A program made the translations under genes and the position numbers. DNA of 64,000 nt from Microbacterium sp. LKL04 (GTDB taxonomy: Bacteria; Actinomycetota; Actinomycetes; Actinomycetales; Microbacteriaceae). The notes under the pieces were generated by a model that worked only from the letters and a program-made list of their open reading frames with translations, searched no databases and had not been told where the DNA came from. Below, in pieces: positions 52,120-59,782 of the stretch (positions within the stretch are counted from its first letter, which is position 1; each line of letters begins with the position of its first letter). The stretch covers positions 1,116,001 through 1,180,000 of the forward strand of contig NZ_LT627736.1 in assembly GCF_900102005.1 (NCBI RefSeq). Reading direction: 5' to 3'.

Positions 52120-52927
52120 ACACGCGCGGAACGACCGTGTACCGGCGCAGGGCGAGGGCGGGATTGACGCGGCGCACCCGCTCGACGGCACGCACGTCGA
52201 CGAAGGCGACGGCGACATCGGTGGCCGTCCCGATGTGCACGACCGGCACGCCCTGCGGGTCGATGACGACCGAGTGCCCCACGCCGAGCGGCGGCGGGTG
52301 GTCCGCGCCGGCGACGTACAGGGTGTTCTCTATGGCGCGGGCCTGCAGCAGCGTGCGCCAGTGGTCCTCTTTCAGGGGGCCCCGCACCCATTCCGCTGCG
52401 ACGAGGACGACGTGCGCGCCGGTGTCCGCGAGCACGCGGGCGACCTCCGGGAAGCGGAGGTCGTAGCAGGTCATGAGGGCGAACCGGATGCCGCCGGTGT
52501 CGAACGTCTCCGCGACGTCGATGTCCCCCGGCTCGACCCAGTCCGATTCGCGCTGCCCGAAGGCGTCGTACAGGTGGAGCTTGCGGTACCGCGCGACGAT
52601 GCCACCGGCATCCACGGCGACGACGGTGTTCCGGACTCGGCCCGGGGACGCCGCCCGTTCGACCAGCCCCGCGACGATGTGCACGTCGTGCGCCGCCGCC
52701 AGCGCGGTGAGCGCGCGGACGAACGGTCCGTCGAGGTCCTGTGCGTGCTCTGCCAGGGAGGCGTCGAAGGGGTCGACGAAGTAGCTCGAGTACTCCGGGA
52801 AGAGCACGACGTCGGCGCCGCGGCGGCGTGCACGCTCCACCAGGTCGGCGATGGCGTCGAGGTTGGCCGACTCATCGGCGGTCGGAGCGAACTGGGCCAC
52901 GGCGACGCCGAGGGGCGTGACGGTCAT
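52118..52927 (-). CDS. Carbon-nitrogen hydrolase (nitrilase superfamily amidase)
   Basis: A 269-residue single-domain amidase with the Glu-Lys-Cys triad: Glu in LFPEYS (about residue 45), Lys in RYRKLHLYD and Cys in MTCYDLRFPE. Sequence and size resemble the omega-amidase/NIT2-like and deaminated-glutathione amidase branch. The ATG at 52927 overlaps the stop of the DUF6328 gene upstream (ATGA). The natural substrate is unknown. Confidence 0.88.
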   Translation of the reverse strand: MTVTPLGVAVAQFAPTADESANLDAIADLVERARRRGADVVLFPEYSSYFVDPFDASLAEHAQDLDGPFVRALTALAAAHDVHIVAGLVERAASPGRVRNTVVAVDAGGIVARYRKLHLYDAFGQRESDWVEPGDIDVAETFDTGGIRFALMTCYDLRFPEVARVLADTGAHVVLVAAEWVRGPLKEDHWRTLLQARAIENTLYVAGADHPPPLGVGHSVVIDPQGVPVVHIGTATDVAVAFVDVRAVERVRRVNPALALRRYTVVPRV

Positions 52928-53433
52928 GAGGTCCTCTCCGAACGACGACGGGCGATCACGGGTGCGACGACCCACAGTCCCACGATGACGGCGGCGAGAC
53001 CGGCACCCGCCACCCAGGATGCCGCACCACCGACGACGACGTCGAACACGAACACCACGACGCCGATCAGGAGCAGGGACACCAGCCCGAGCGAGCCCAG
53101 CATGCAGAGGTGACCGAAGCGAACGATCGCGGGCTTCGCACGCCGCGCGAAGAGGAGCCGGTGGACCGATACGGGAGCGAGAGCGACGACGGCGCTGAAC
53201 GCGGACAGCACCACCAACACCAGGTACATCCCCCGCTGGGTCGCGTTCAGGTCGCCGAACGAGGGCTGGAAGGCGAGGGCGAGGAGGAACCCTGTGAGGA
53301 TCTGGGTTCCGGTCTGGAGCACGCGCAGCTCCTGCAGCACCTCGCTCCAGTTTCGGTCCGCCCGCTCGTCTTGCGTCTCGTCCCGACCGTCGGGTTGGGC
53401 GTCCGAAGTGACATCGGGGTCTCGCGCAGACAT
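52924..53433 (-). CDS. DUF6328-family membrane protein
   Basis: A 169-residue protein with an acidic N-terminal tail (about 30 residues) and four predicted helices from about residue 40. ELRVLQTGTQILTGFLLALAFQPSF is the signature stretch of DUF6328 (function unknown). CAGGAT lies 6 nt before the ATG at 53433, near the leaderless pattern seen elsewhere. It is co-translated with the amidase. Confidence 0.78.
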   Translation of the reverse strand: MSARDPDVTSDAQPDGRDETQDERADRNWSEVLQELRVLQTGTQILTGFLLALAFQPSFGDLNATQRGMYLVLVVLSAFSAVVALAPVSVHRLLFARRAKPAIVRFGHLCMLGSLGLVSLLLIGVVVFVFDVVVGGAASWVAGAGLAAVIVGLWVVAPVIARRRSERTS

Positions 53434-53515
53434 GTCCTCATCCTGCCCATTCGTGGCGCAGTCTGCGCCCCGATTCGCGTCCTCCCGAATCGCGTGCTAG
53501 TGTTTTCTCTTGTGC

Positions 53516-53589
53516 CGCGGGGTGGAGCAGTTCGGTAGCTCGCTGGGCTCATAACCCAGAGGTCGCAGGTTCAAATCCTGTCCCCGCAA
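53516..53589 (+). tRNA. Initiator tRNA-fMet (anticodon CAT)
   Basis: The cloverleaf has acceptor CGCGGGG/CCCCGCA with the initiator-specific C1-A72 mismatch, anticodon stem CTGGG/CCCAG giving the three consecutive G-C pairs of initiators, loop CTCATAA (anticodon CAT) and T loop TTCAAAT. CCA is not encoded. Confidence 0.96.
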
Positions 53590-53596
53590 CAAAAAA

Positions 53597-53628
53597 GAAG
53601 GCGTTCCCTCTCCGGAGGGGACGCCTTC
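53597..53628. terminator. Terminator after tRNA-fMet
   Basis: GAAGGCGT (53597-53604) pairs with ACGCCTTC (53621-53628), preceded by AAAAAA and followed by TTCG. It also closes the convergent marR-type gene. Confidence 0.7.
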
Positions 53629-53646
53629 TTCGCGTGTCAGGGCGGG

Positions 53647-54120
53647 TCAGTCCGGCAGCATCGCCGTCTCCATGTCCGCCAGGAAGCGCACGATCGTGCG
53701 GAGCTCCGAATCCGTGTAGGCGTCTGCGGCAGTCCGCATCCGACGCAGCCTGTCGCCGAAGTGACGGCGGAACGTCGTGCGCGCCTCGTCGGTCAGCACA
53801 ACGATTCGAGCGCGACGATCATGCGGATGCGGGATGCGGTTCAGGTAACCGTCTGCGGTGAGCCGGTCCAGCAGCTTCGTCGTCGACGCCGTCGAGATGG
53901 CGAGGTGCGACGCCAGGTCGTTCGGCTTCACGACCTCGCCGTGCTGCTCCCGGATGATGAGCATCCGCAGCGCCGCGAGATCGGTCGCGTTCATGTCCAT
54001 GTCACCGCGCATACCCGCGTACATTCGATCCAGGGAGTCCGAGAACGCGCGGACGGCCTCGAGTGCACTCATCACGACAGCGCCACGCTCGGTGGTCGGG
54101 ACCCACGGTTCTGCAACCAT
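53647..54120 (-). CDS. MarR-family repressor, CrtR-like
   Basis: A 157-residue winged-helix regulator: recognition segment LASHLAISTASTTKLLDRLTADGYLNR (about residues 70-96) and wing PHPHDRRARIVVLT. It is divergent from the carotenoid operon, with a perfect palindrome between. In Corynebacterium glutamicum the MarR-type CrtR at the same position represses the crt operon and responds to geranylgeranyl diphosphate; the same job is inferred here. The ATG at 54120 has GGAGGT upstream and removes a long shadow extension. Confidence 0.88.
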   Translation of the reverse strand: MVAEPWVPTTERGAVVMSALEAVRAFSDSLDRMYAGMRGDMDMNATDLAALRMLIIREQHGEVVKPNDLASHLAISTASTTKLLDRLTADGYLNRIPHPHDRRARIVVLTDEARTTFRRHFGDRLRRMRTAADAYTDSELRTIVRFLADMETAMLPD

Positions 54121-54160
54121 TGGACACCTCCTGGGTCGATAGGTAGCATGTCGGATGATC

Positions 54161-54175
54161 GCTAGATAATCTAGC
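54161..54175. promoter_or_regulatory. 15-bp palindromic operator between marR-type gene and crt operon
   Basis: GCTAGAT-A-ATCTAGC is a perfect palindrome with a central base, 16 bp before the idi GTG and 41 bp before the regulator ATG. It contains GATAAT, a likely -10 for the carotenoid operon. MarR-family dimers bind sites of this kind, so the repressor would block the promoter. Confidence 0.72.
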
Positions 54176-54191
54176 AACTTACGGAGGAATC

Positions 54192-54740
54192 GTGTCTGAC
54201 ATCGAGTACGTCGTCTTGATGGATGATGACGGCCGCGACATCGGGACGGCTCCCAAGGCAACGGTCCACGGTACCGACACGGCACTCCATTTCGCATTCT
54301 CCTGCCACGTCTACAACTCGCAAGGCCAGATCCTGGTGACGCGCCGAGCGCTCAGCAAGGCGGCGTGGCCCGGAGTATGGACCAACTCGTTCTGCGGTCA
54401 CCCCGGCCCGGGCGAAGCGGTCCTCGACGCCGTCCACCGGCGCGCCGCGCACGAGGTCGGGTTGGCCGTACGCGACGTGACGCCGACCATCCCGGGCTTC
54501 CGCTACCGCGCGGTCGATGCATCCGGGATCGTCGAGAACGAGATCTGCCCCGTCTACGTCGCCTACACGGACGAGGAGCCGGTGCTCAATCCGGACGAAG
54601 TCGCCGAAGCACGATGGGTCGACCCTGCCGACCTCGCCGCCTCGGTCTCGGCGGCGCCCTGGGCGTTCAGCCCGTGGCTCGTCCTCCAGGCGCAGCAGTT
54701 CGATCTGGCAGACCCGGTGTCCGTCCGGAGGGCCTCATGA
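54192..54740 (+). CDS. idi: Isopentenyl-diphosphate delta-isomerase, type I
   Basis: A 182-residue Nudix-fold isomerase interconverting IPP and DMAPP. The catalytic Cys68 (NSFCGHP) and Glu117 (ENEICP) match the E. coli pair Cys67 and Glu116. It is the first gene of the carotenoid operon and supplies DMAPP for prenyl-chain synthesis. It starts with GTG after ACGGAGGAAT. Confidence 0.96.
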   Translation: MSDIEYVVLMDDDGRDIGTAPKATVHGTDTALHFAFSCHVYNSQGQILVTRRALSKAAWPGVWTNSFCGHPGPGEAVLDAVHRRAAHEVGLAVRDVTPTIPGFRYRAVDASGIVENEICPVYVAYTDEEPVLNPDEVAEARWVDPADLAASVSAAPWAFSPWLVLQAQQFDLADPVSVRRAS

Positions 54741-55801
54741 TCGCCCTGTCCGCAATTGCCCGACGCGAGATCGATGATGCCCTGCAGGTCGCGCTCGAGC
54801 GTCTCCGCATCCGTTCCGCCGCCCTCGGCGAGGCATCGGCCGCCCTCGGCGAGGCCACCGCCGCCTCCGCCACGGGCGGGAAGCAGCTGCGACCAGCGCT
54901 CGTCGTCGCGGCGTTCCAGGCCTTCGGCGGCGACATCGGCCACTCCCCCGGACTGTGGCGCGTCGCCGCAGCGTTCGAACTCCTGCACGCCGCATTCGTG
55001 GTGCACGACGACCTGATCGACGGAGACGTCGAGCGTCGCGGCATCCCGAACGTCGTCGGACGGTTCCGCGAACGCGCTCTGGCGCGCGGCGGGGATGCCG
55101 ATGACGCGAACCTCCTCGGGGCCGCTGCGGCGGTCCTCGCCGGCGATCTCCTGCTCTTCGAGGCGACGCGCCTGATCGCCACCGCGCCCGTGACCGCACC
55201 GCAGCGCGCCGCGCTGTTCGTCCTCCTCGACGACGCCCTGCTGGTCTCGGCCGCCGGCGAACTCGCCGACGTCGAGCAGACCATCGGCGCGGACCTCCCG
55301 CCCACCGATTCGCTGATCCGCACCGCCCGCGACAAGACGGCCTTCTACTCCTTCCAGGCCCCGCTCGCCGCCGGTGCGCTCCTCGCGGGAGCCAGCGACG
55401 ACGAGCGCACGGCACTCGAATCCGCGGGCTCGGCGATCGGGGTGGCCTTCCAACTCGCCGACGACCTCATCGGCACCTTCGGGTCTCGGGCGGAGGCCGG
55501 GCGCGAGCCGGGTGCCGATCTCCGCGCGTCGAAGCGGACGCCTCTGATTGCCATGGCGGCCGAAACCGAGGCGTGGCCGCGCATCGCGTCCGCCCTCGCC
55601 ATGGCGCCGACCGGTCCCATCGCCATCGCCGAGGCGCAGCGCGAGCTCGCCGCCAGCGGCGCACGGGATCGTGCTGTCGAGATGATCGCCGAGACGCTCC
55701 GCGCCGCACGCAGCCATGCCGCCGACGCCGCGCTCCCGCGCGACGCCGTCGTTCTGCTCGCCTCCCTCGCGGCTGCCGTGGAGGACCGCATCCCTCGATG
55801 A
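54737..55801 (+). CDS. crtE: Geranylgeranyl diphosphate synthase
   Basis: A 354-residue trans-prenyltransferase. The first aspartate-rich motif DDLIDGD (residues 91-97) binds the allylic substrate. The second reads ADDLIGTFG instead of DDxxD, a form found in actinobacterial CrtE/IdsB enzymes. It makes the C20 precursor of phytoene. The ATG overlaps the idi stop (ATGA). Confidence 0.93.
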   Translation: MIALSAIARREIDDALQVALERLRIRSAALGEASAALGEATAASATGGKQLRPALVVAAFQAFGGDIGHSPGLWRVAAAFELLHAAFVVHDDLIDGDVERRGIPNVVGRFRERALARGGDADDANLLGAAAAVLAGDLLLFEATRLIATAPVTAPQRAALFVLLDDALLVSAAGELADVEQTIGADLPPTDSLIRTARDKTAFYSFQAPLAAGALLAGASDDERTALESAGSAIGVAFQLADDLIGTFGSRAEAGREPGADLRASKRTPLIAMAAETEAWPRIASALAMAPTGPIAIAEAQRELAASGARDRAVEMIAETLRAARSHAADAALPRDAVVLLASLAAAVEDRIPR

Positions 55802-56682
55802 GCGACTCCCTTTACGACGAGACCGCAGCAGCAGCGGCGGCATCCGTCATCCGCGCCTACTCCACGTCCTTCGGACTCGCCACCACTCTTCTCGGGCCGC
55901 GCGTGCGGGGCCATGTGCGGAACGTGTACGCTCTCGTCCGGGTCGCCGACGAGATCGTCGACGGTGCTGCCGATGCCGCAGGCGTCCCGCTGGACGAGCA
56001 GCGACGCGTCCTCGACGCACTCGAGGCGGAGACCTACGCGGCGATCGACCGCGGCTTCAGCGCGAACCTCGTCGTGCATGCGTTCGCGCGGACCTCGAGG
56101 CAGAGCGGGATCGCGAGGGTGCATATCGAGCCGTTCTTCGCGTCGATGCGAACCGACCTCGAGCGGGCCGAGCACGACGACGCCTCGCACGACGACTACG
56201 TGTACGGCTCCGCGGAGGTCGTCGGCCTCATGTGCCTGCAGGTCTTCGTCAACGCGGGGAGCGCGTCACCGCGGGATCCCGACGCGGAGCTCGTTTCGGG
56301 TGCCCGGCGACTCGGAGCGGCGTTCCAGGACATCAACTTCCTGCGCGACCACGCCGATGACGCGGGCCGCCTCGGCCGGGACTACCTCGGCGTGGGTGTC
56401 GGCGCCGAGCGACGCGCCGACGTCCTCGCACGCATCGACGCGGATCTGGATGCCGCCGCCGCGACGATCCCGCTCCTTCCCGCGGACTGCCGTGTCGCAG
56501 TCGCGACGGCGCACGGGCTGTTCGCCTCGCTCGCCGAGAGGCTGCACCGCACCGAGGATGTCGACACGCGCGTCCGCGTGCCCAATCCCGTCAAAGCCGC
56601 GATCGCGGTGCGCGCCGCCGTCGCGCACCGCACCCTGCTCCCCGCCCGACGGTCCGCACCCTCACGGAGGTCCCCCGCATGA
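55798..56682 (+). CDS. crtB: Phytoene synthase
   Basis: A 294-residue head-to-head prenyl synthase condensing two GGPP. The STSFGLAT start region, the first Asp motif (VRVADEIVD) and the second (FQDINFLRDHADD) are present. It is joined to crtE by ATGA and to crtI by ATGA. The C-terminal 15 residues are basic and Ser/Pro-rich. Confidence 0.94.
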   Translation: MSDSLYDETAAAAAASVIRAYSTSFGLATTLLGPRVRGHVRNVYALVRVADEIVDGAADAAGVPLDEQRRVLDALEAETYAAIDRGFSANLVVHAFARTSRQSGIARVHIEPFFASMRTDLERAEHDDASHDDYVYGSAEVVGLMCLQVFVNAGSASPRDPDAELVSGARRLGAAFQDINFLRDHADDAGRLGRDYLGVGVGAERRADVLARIDADLDAAAATIPLLPADCRVAVATAHGLFASLAERLHRTEDVDTRVRVPNPVKAAIAVRAAVAHRTLLPARRSAPSRRSPA

Positions 56683-58232
56683 CCCGCCGCATCGCCATCA
56701 TCGGAGGCGGGATCACCGGTCTCGCGACCGCTGCGCTCCTCGCCGACCGCGGGGATGAGGTGACCGTTTTCGAGGCTCTGGACGACGTCGGCGGTCGCGC
56801 CGGCAGCTGGGAGAAGGACGGCTTCCGCTTCGACACGGGCCCCAGCTGGTACCTCATGCCCGAGGTCTTCGACCACTTCTTCGCTCTCCTCGGCACGACT
56901 GCTGCGGAGCAGCTCGACCTCGTACGGCTCGACCCCGCCTACCGCGTCTACCACGAGGGCGAGCGTGAGCCGTTCGACGTCGTGTCGGGACGGGATGCCG
57001 CCGTCGCGGCCTTCGAGGCGCGCGAACCCGGCGCCGGTGCGAAGCTCGCCGCGTACCTCGACTCCGCCGGCGAGATCTACGACCTCGCCGTCTCGCGGTT
57101 CCTCTACGACCCGTACGTCTCCGTGAAGGGACTGGCCCACCCCGACGTCCTCAGGAAGCTCGGGACGCTCCTGCCGCTCCTGCTGCGCCCGCTCTCGACC
57201 CACGTCGAGAAGCAGTTCTCCGATCCGGTCCTCCAGCAGGTGCTCGGGTACCCGGCAGTGTTCCTGGGCGGCTCCCCGTACGACGCTCCGAGCCTGTACC
57301 ACCTGATGAGCCACCTCGACCTCGACGACGGCGTGCTGTATCCGCGGGGCGGCTTCGTGCAGATCATCCGCGCCATTGCCCGCCTGGCCGAGGAGCGCGG
57401 TGCCGTGATCCGGACCTCGAGCAAAGTCGATCGGATCATCACCGTCGGCGACGTGGCCACCGGCATCCATCTCGCCGACGGCACCCGCGTCGAAGCCGAT
57501 CACGTCATCTCCACGGCCGACATGCACCACACCGAGACGGAGCTGCTCGAGCCCGACCTCCGCTCGCGGAGCGACGCCTGGTGGGACAAGCGCGTCCCCT
57601 CGTTCGGCGCCCTCCTGATCCTCCTCGGCGTCGAAGGCGAACTGCCCGAGCTCGAGCACCACACCCTCCTGTTCACGAAGGACTGGAAGGCGAACTTCGA
57701 CGCGATCTTCGGCGAGGACACCACCGGCGCGATCCCCGATCCCGCATCGCTGTACGTGTGCCGACCGAGCGCCACGGATGACGACGTCGCACCCGCCGGC
57801 CACGAGAACCTGTTCGTCCTCGTCCCCATGCCGGCCGCTCCCGAGCTCGGTCGCGGCGGCGTCGACGGCGCCGGCGACGCCCCTATCGAGGCCGCCGCGG
57901 ACGCCGTCATCGCCCAGATCGCCGCCTGGACGGGTGTCGCCGACCTCGCCGACCGCGTGCGCGTGCGCCGCACCATCTCGCCCGGCGACTTCGCCGCCGA
58001 CTTCGGCTCCTTCCGGGGCGGTGCGCTCGGCCTCGCCCACACCCTGCGGCAGTCGGCCATGTTCCGCCCGGGTCTGCGCTCGAAGGTGGACGGGCTGCTC
58101 TACGCCGGCCAGACGGTCCTGCCGGGCGTCGGTCTGCCGATGTGCCTCATCTCCGCCGAACTCGTCGTCAAACTCCTCGACGGCGACATCTCCACGGGTC
58201 AGATCCCCGAGCCCCTCGCCTCGGAGCGCTGA
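56679..58232 (+). CDS. crtI: Phytoene desaturase
   Basis: A 517-residue CrtI-type FAD flavoprotein converting phytoene to lycopene. The FAD motif GGGITGLATAALLADRG occupies residues 9-25, with the substrate strand GGRAGSWEKDGFRFDTGPSWYLMP after it. The C-terminal LYAGQTVLPGVGLPMCLISAE is the carotenoid-desaturase signature. Overlaps crtB by ATGA. Confidence 0.95.
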   Translation: MTRRIAIIGGGITGLATAALLADRGDEVTVFEALDDVGGRAGSWEKDGFRFDTGPSWYLMPEVFDHFFALLGTTAAEQLDLVRLDPAYRVYHEGEREPFDVVSGRDAAVAAFEAREPGAGAKLAAYLDSAGEIYDLAVSRFLYDPYVSVKGLAHPDVLRKLGTLLPLLLRPLSTHVEKQFSDPVLQQVLGYPAVFLGGSPYDAPSLYHLMSHLDLDDGVLYPRGGFVQIIRAIARLAEERGAVIRTSSKVDRIITVGDVATGIHLADGTRVEADHVISTADMHHTETELLEPDLRSRSDAWWDKRVPSFGALLILLGVEGELPELEHHTLLFTKDWKANFDAIFGEDTTGAIPDPASLYVCRPSATDDDVAPAGHENLFVLVPMPAAPELGRGGVDGAGDAPIEAAADAVIAQIAAWTGVADLADRVRVRRTISPGDFAADFGSFRGGALGLAHTLRQSAMFRPGLRSKVDGLLYAGQTVLPGVGLPMCLISAELVVKLLDGDISTGQIPEPLASER

Positions 58233-58237
58233 GGTCC

Positions 58238-58579
58238 ATGCCGGGTCTCTACCTCGGCGCCCTGATCGTCTCGGCGCTCGGCGTGCTCGCCGTCGACCTG
58301 CGTCACCGACTCGCTTTCGGAGAGGCCCCGCGACGGACCGCTGTCCTCGTCCTCTGCGGGACCGTATTCCTCCTCGTCTGGGATCTCGTCGGGATCGCGA
58401 CCGGCGTCTTCGTCCGTGGCGAGAGCCCGCTCCTCATCGGGATCGACCTCGCTCCGCACCTGCCGCTCGAGGAACCCGTCTTCCTCGCTTTCCTCTGTCA
58501 CCTCGCCCTCGTGATCCACGCCGGCGTGACGCGCGCCCGCGCCGCACGACGCCGGCCCCGCGGACAGGAGACGACGTGA
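58238..58579 (+). CDS. crtYe: C50 carotenoid cyclase subunit CrtYe
   Basis: A 113-residue, about three-helix membrane protein of the heterodimeric lycopene-cyclase type. HLPLEEPVFLAFLCH carries the EEPVF motif needed for cyclisation. With CrtYf it cyclises the ends of the C50 chain made by CrtEb. The ATG follows GAGG by 3-4 nt. Confidence 0.9.
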   Translation: MPGLYLGALIVSALGVLAVDLRHRLAFGEAPRRTAVLVLCGTVFLLVWDLVGIATGVFVRGESPLLIGIDLAPHLPLEEPVFLAFLCHLALVIHAGVTRARAARRRPRGQETT

Positions 58580-58884
58580 CGTACCCGCTCATCGTCGTCC
58601 CGTTCCTCGTGATCACGGTCACCGTGACGCTCGCCTCTCTCCGGCGCCCCGGCCGTCGCGAACGACTGATCGCCTCAGCGTGGACGGCTGCCGTTCTCTT
58701 CGTCCTCACCGCGATCTTCGACAACATCATGATCGCCGCGGACCTCTTCACGTATCCCGAAGAGCACATCAGCGGCATCCGCGTCGGGCTCGCTCCTGTC
58801 GAGGACTTCGCCTACCCGCTCTGCGTCGCTTTCCTCCTCCCCGCGATCTCGGCCCTGATTCCCGAACGAAGGGATGCCGCGTGA
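58576..58884 (+). CDS. crtYf: C50 carotenoid cyclase subunit CrtYf
   Basis: This 102-residue second cyclase subunit has three hydrophobic segments and the VEDFAYPL motif, the counterpart of EEPVF in the partner. It starts on GTG in the crtYe stop and ends in the crtEb start (GTGA on both sides), so the three are made together. Whether the rings are epsilon (decaprenoxanthin), gamma (sarcinaxanthin) or beta (C.p.450) cannot be told by eye. Confidence 0.9.
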   Translation: MTYPLIVVPFLVITVTVTLASLRRPGRRERLIASAWTAAVLFVLTAIFDNIMIAADLFTYPEEHISGIRVGLAPVEDFAYPLCVAFLLPAISALIPERRDAA

Positions 58885-59756
58885 CACCGGTGCGCTTCGC
58901 CCGACAGCTCTTCGTGTCCTCCCGACCGGTCAGCTGGATCAACACCGCGTTCCCGTTCGCGGCCGCATACCTCCTGAGTGCGCGGGAGATCGACCTCGTC
59001 CTGGTGGTGGGGACGATCTTCTTCCTCGTTCCGTACAACGTCGCGATGTACGGCATCAACGACGTCTTCGACTACGAATCGGATCTGCGGAATCCCCGCA
59101 AGGGCGGCGCGCACGGCGCCATCCTCGAGAAGAGCCTGCACGCTCCGACCCTCTGGGCCTCCGGACTGCTGTGCGCGCCGTTCGTGGTCTTCCTGGTGAT
59201 CGTCGGTCCGCCGCTGTCCTGGCTCGTCCTTCTCGTGAGCCTGCTCGCCGTCGTCTTCTACAGCGCTCCGCCCCTCCGTCTGAAGGAGCGGCCCTTCGCC
59301 GACTCGGTGACCAGCAGCATCCACTTCTTCTCGCCGGCGGTCTACGCGCTCGTGCTGACGGAGGCGACGTGGACACCGCAACTCGTCCTCATCATCGTCG
59401 GGTTCGCGCTGTGGGGCGCGGCCTCGCACGCATTCGGAGCGGTGCAGGACGTCGTCGCCGACCGCGAAGCGGGGATCTCGTCGATCGCGACGGTCCGCGG
59501 CGCCGCCTGGACGGTGCGCTTCTCGCTCGTCGCCTACGCGGCGGCGGGACTCGCGATGCTCGGCACCACGTGGCCTGGGCCCCTCGCGGCGATCGTCGCT
59601 CTCCCCTACCTCGCGACGGTGTGGCCGTACCGTTCGGTTCGCGATGAGGATGCCGCGTCCGCCACCCGCGGCTGGGACCGGTTCCTCTGGCTCAACCAGT
59701 TCGCCGGCTTCGTCGTCACGCTGCTGATGATCTGGTGGGGGCTGTTCCTGTCCTGA
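58881..59756 (+). CDS. crtEb: Lycopene elongase/hydratase (UbiA-family prenyltransferase)
   Basis: A 291-residue, about eight-helix UbiA-family enzyme with the prenyl-diphosphate site NDVFDYESD (about residue 60) and a second motif DVVADREAG (about 195). In the C50 pathway it adds C5 units to both ends of lycopene to give flavuxanthin. It is the last operon gene; a strong hairpin overlaps its stop codon. Confidence 0.92.
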   Translation: MTPVRFARQLFVSSRPVSWINTAFPFAAAYLLSAREIDLVLVVGTIFFLVPYNVAMYGINDVFDYESDLRNPRKGGAHGAILEKSLHAPTLWASGLLCAPFVVFLVIVGPPLSWLVLLVSLLAVVFYSAPPLRLKERPFADSVTSSIHFFSPAVYALVLTEATWTPQLVLIIVGFALWGAASHAFGAVQDVVADREAGISSIATVRGAAWTVRFSLVAYAAAGLAMLGTTWPGPLAAIVALPYLATVWPYRSVRDEDAASATRGWDRFLWLNQFAGFVVTLLMIWWGLFLS

Positions 59757-59768
59757 ACAGCCCCCACC
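59734..59768. terminator. Bidirectional terminator overlapping the crtEb stop codon
   Basis: GGTGGGGGCTGTTC (59734-59747) and GAACAGCCCCCACC (59755-59768) form a perfect 14-bp stem around a 7-nt loop. The TGA (59754-59756) lies at the loop-arm junction. It also serves the convergent UPF0182 gene ending at 59783. Confidence 0.85.
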
Positions 59769-59782
59769 GGGTCATCGCGGGA

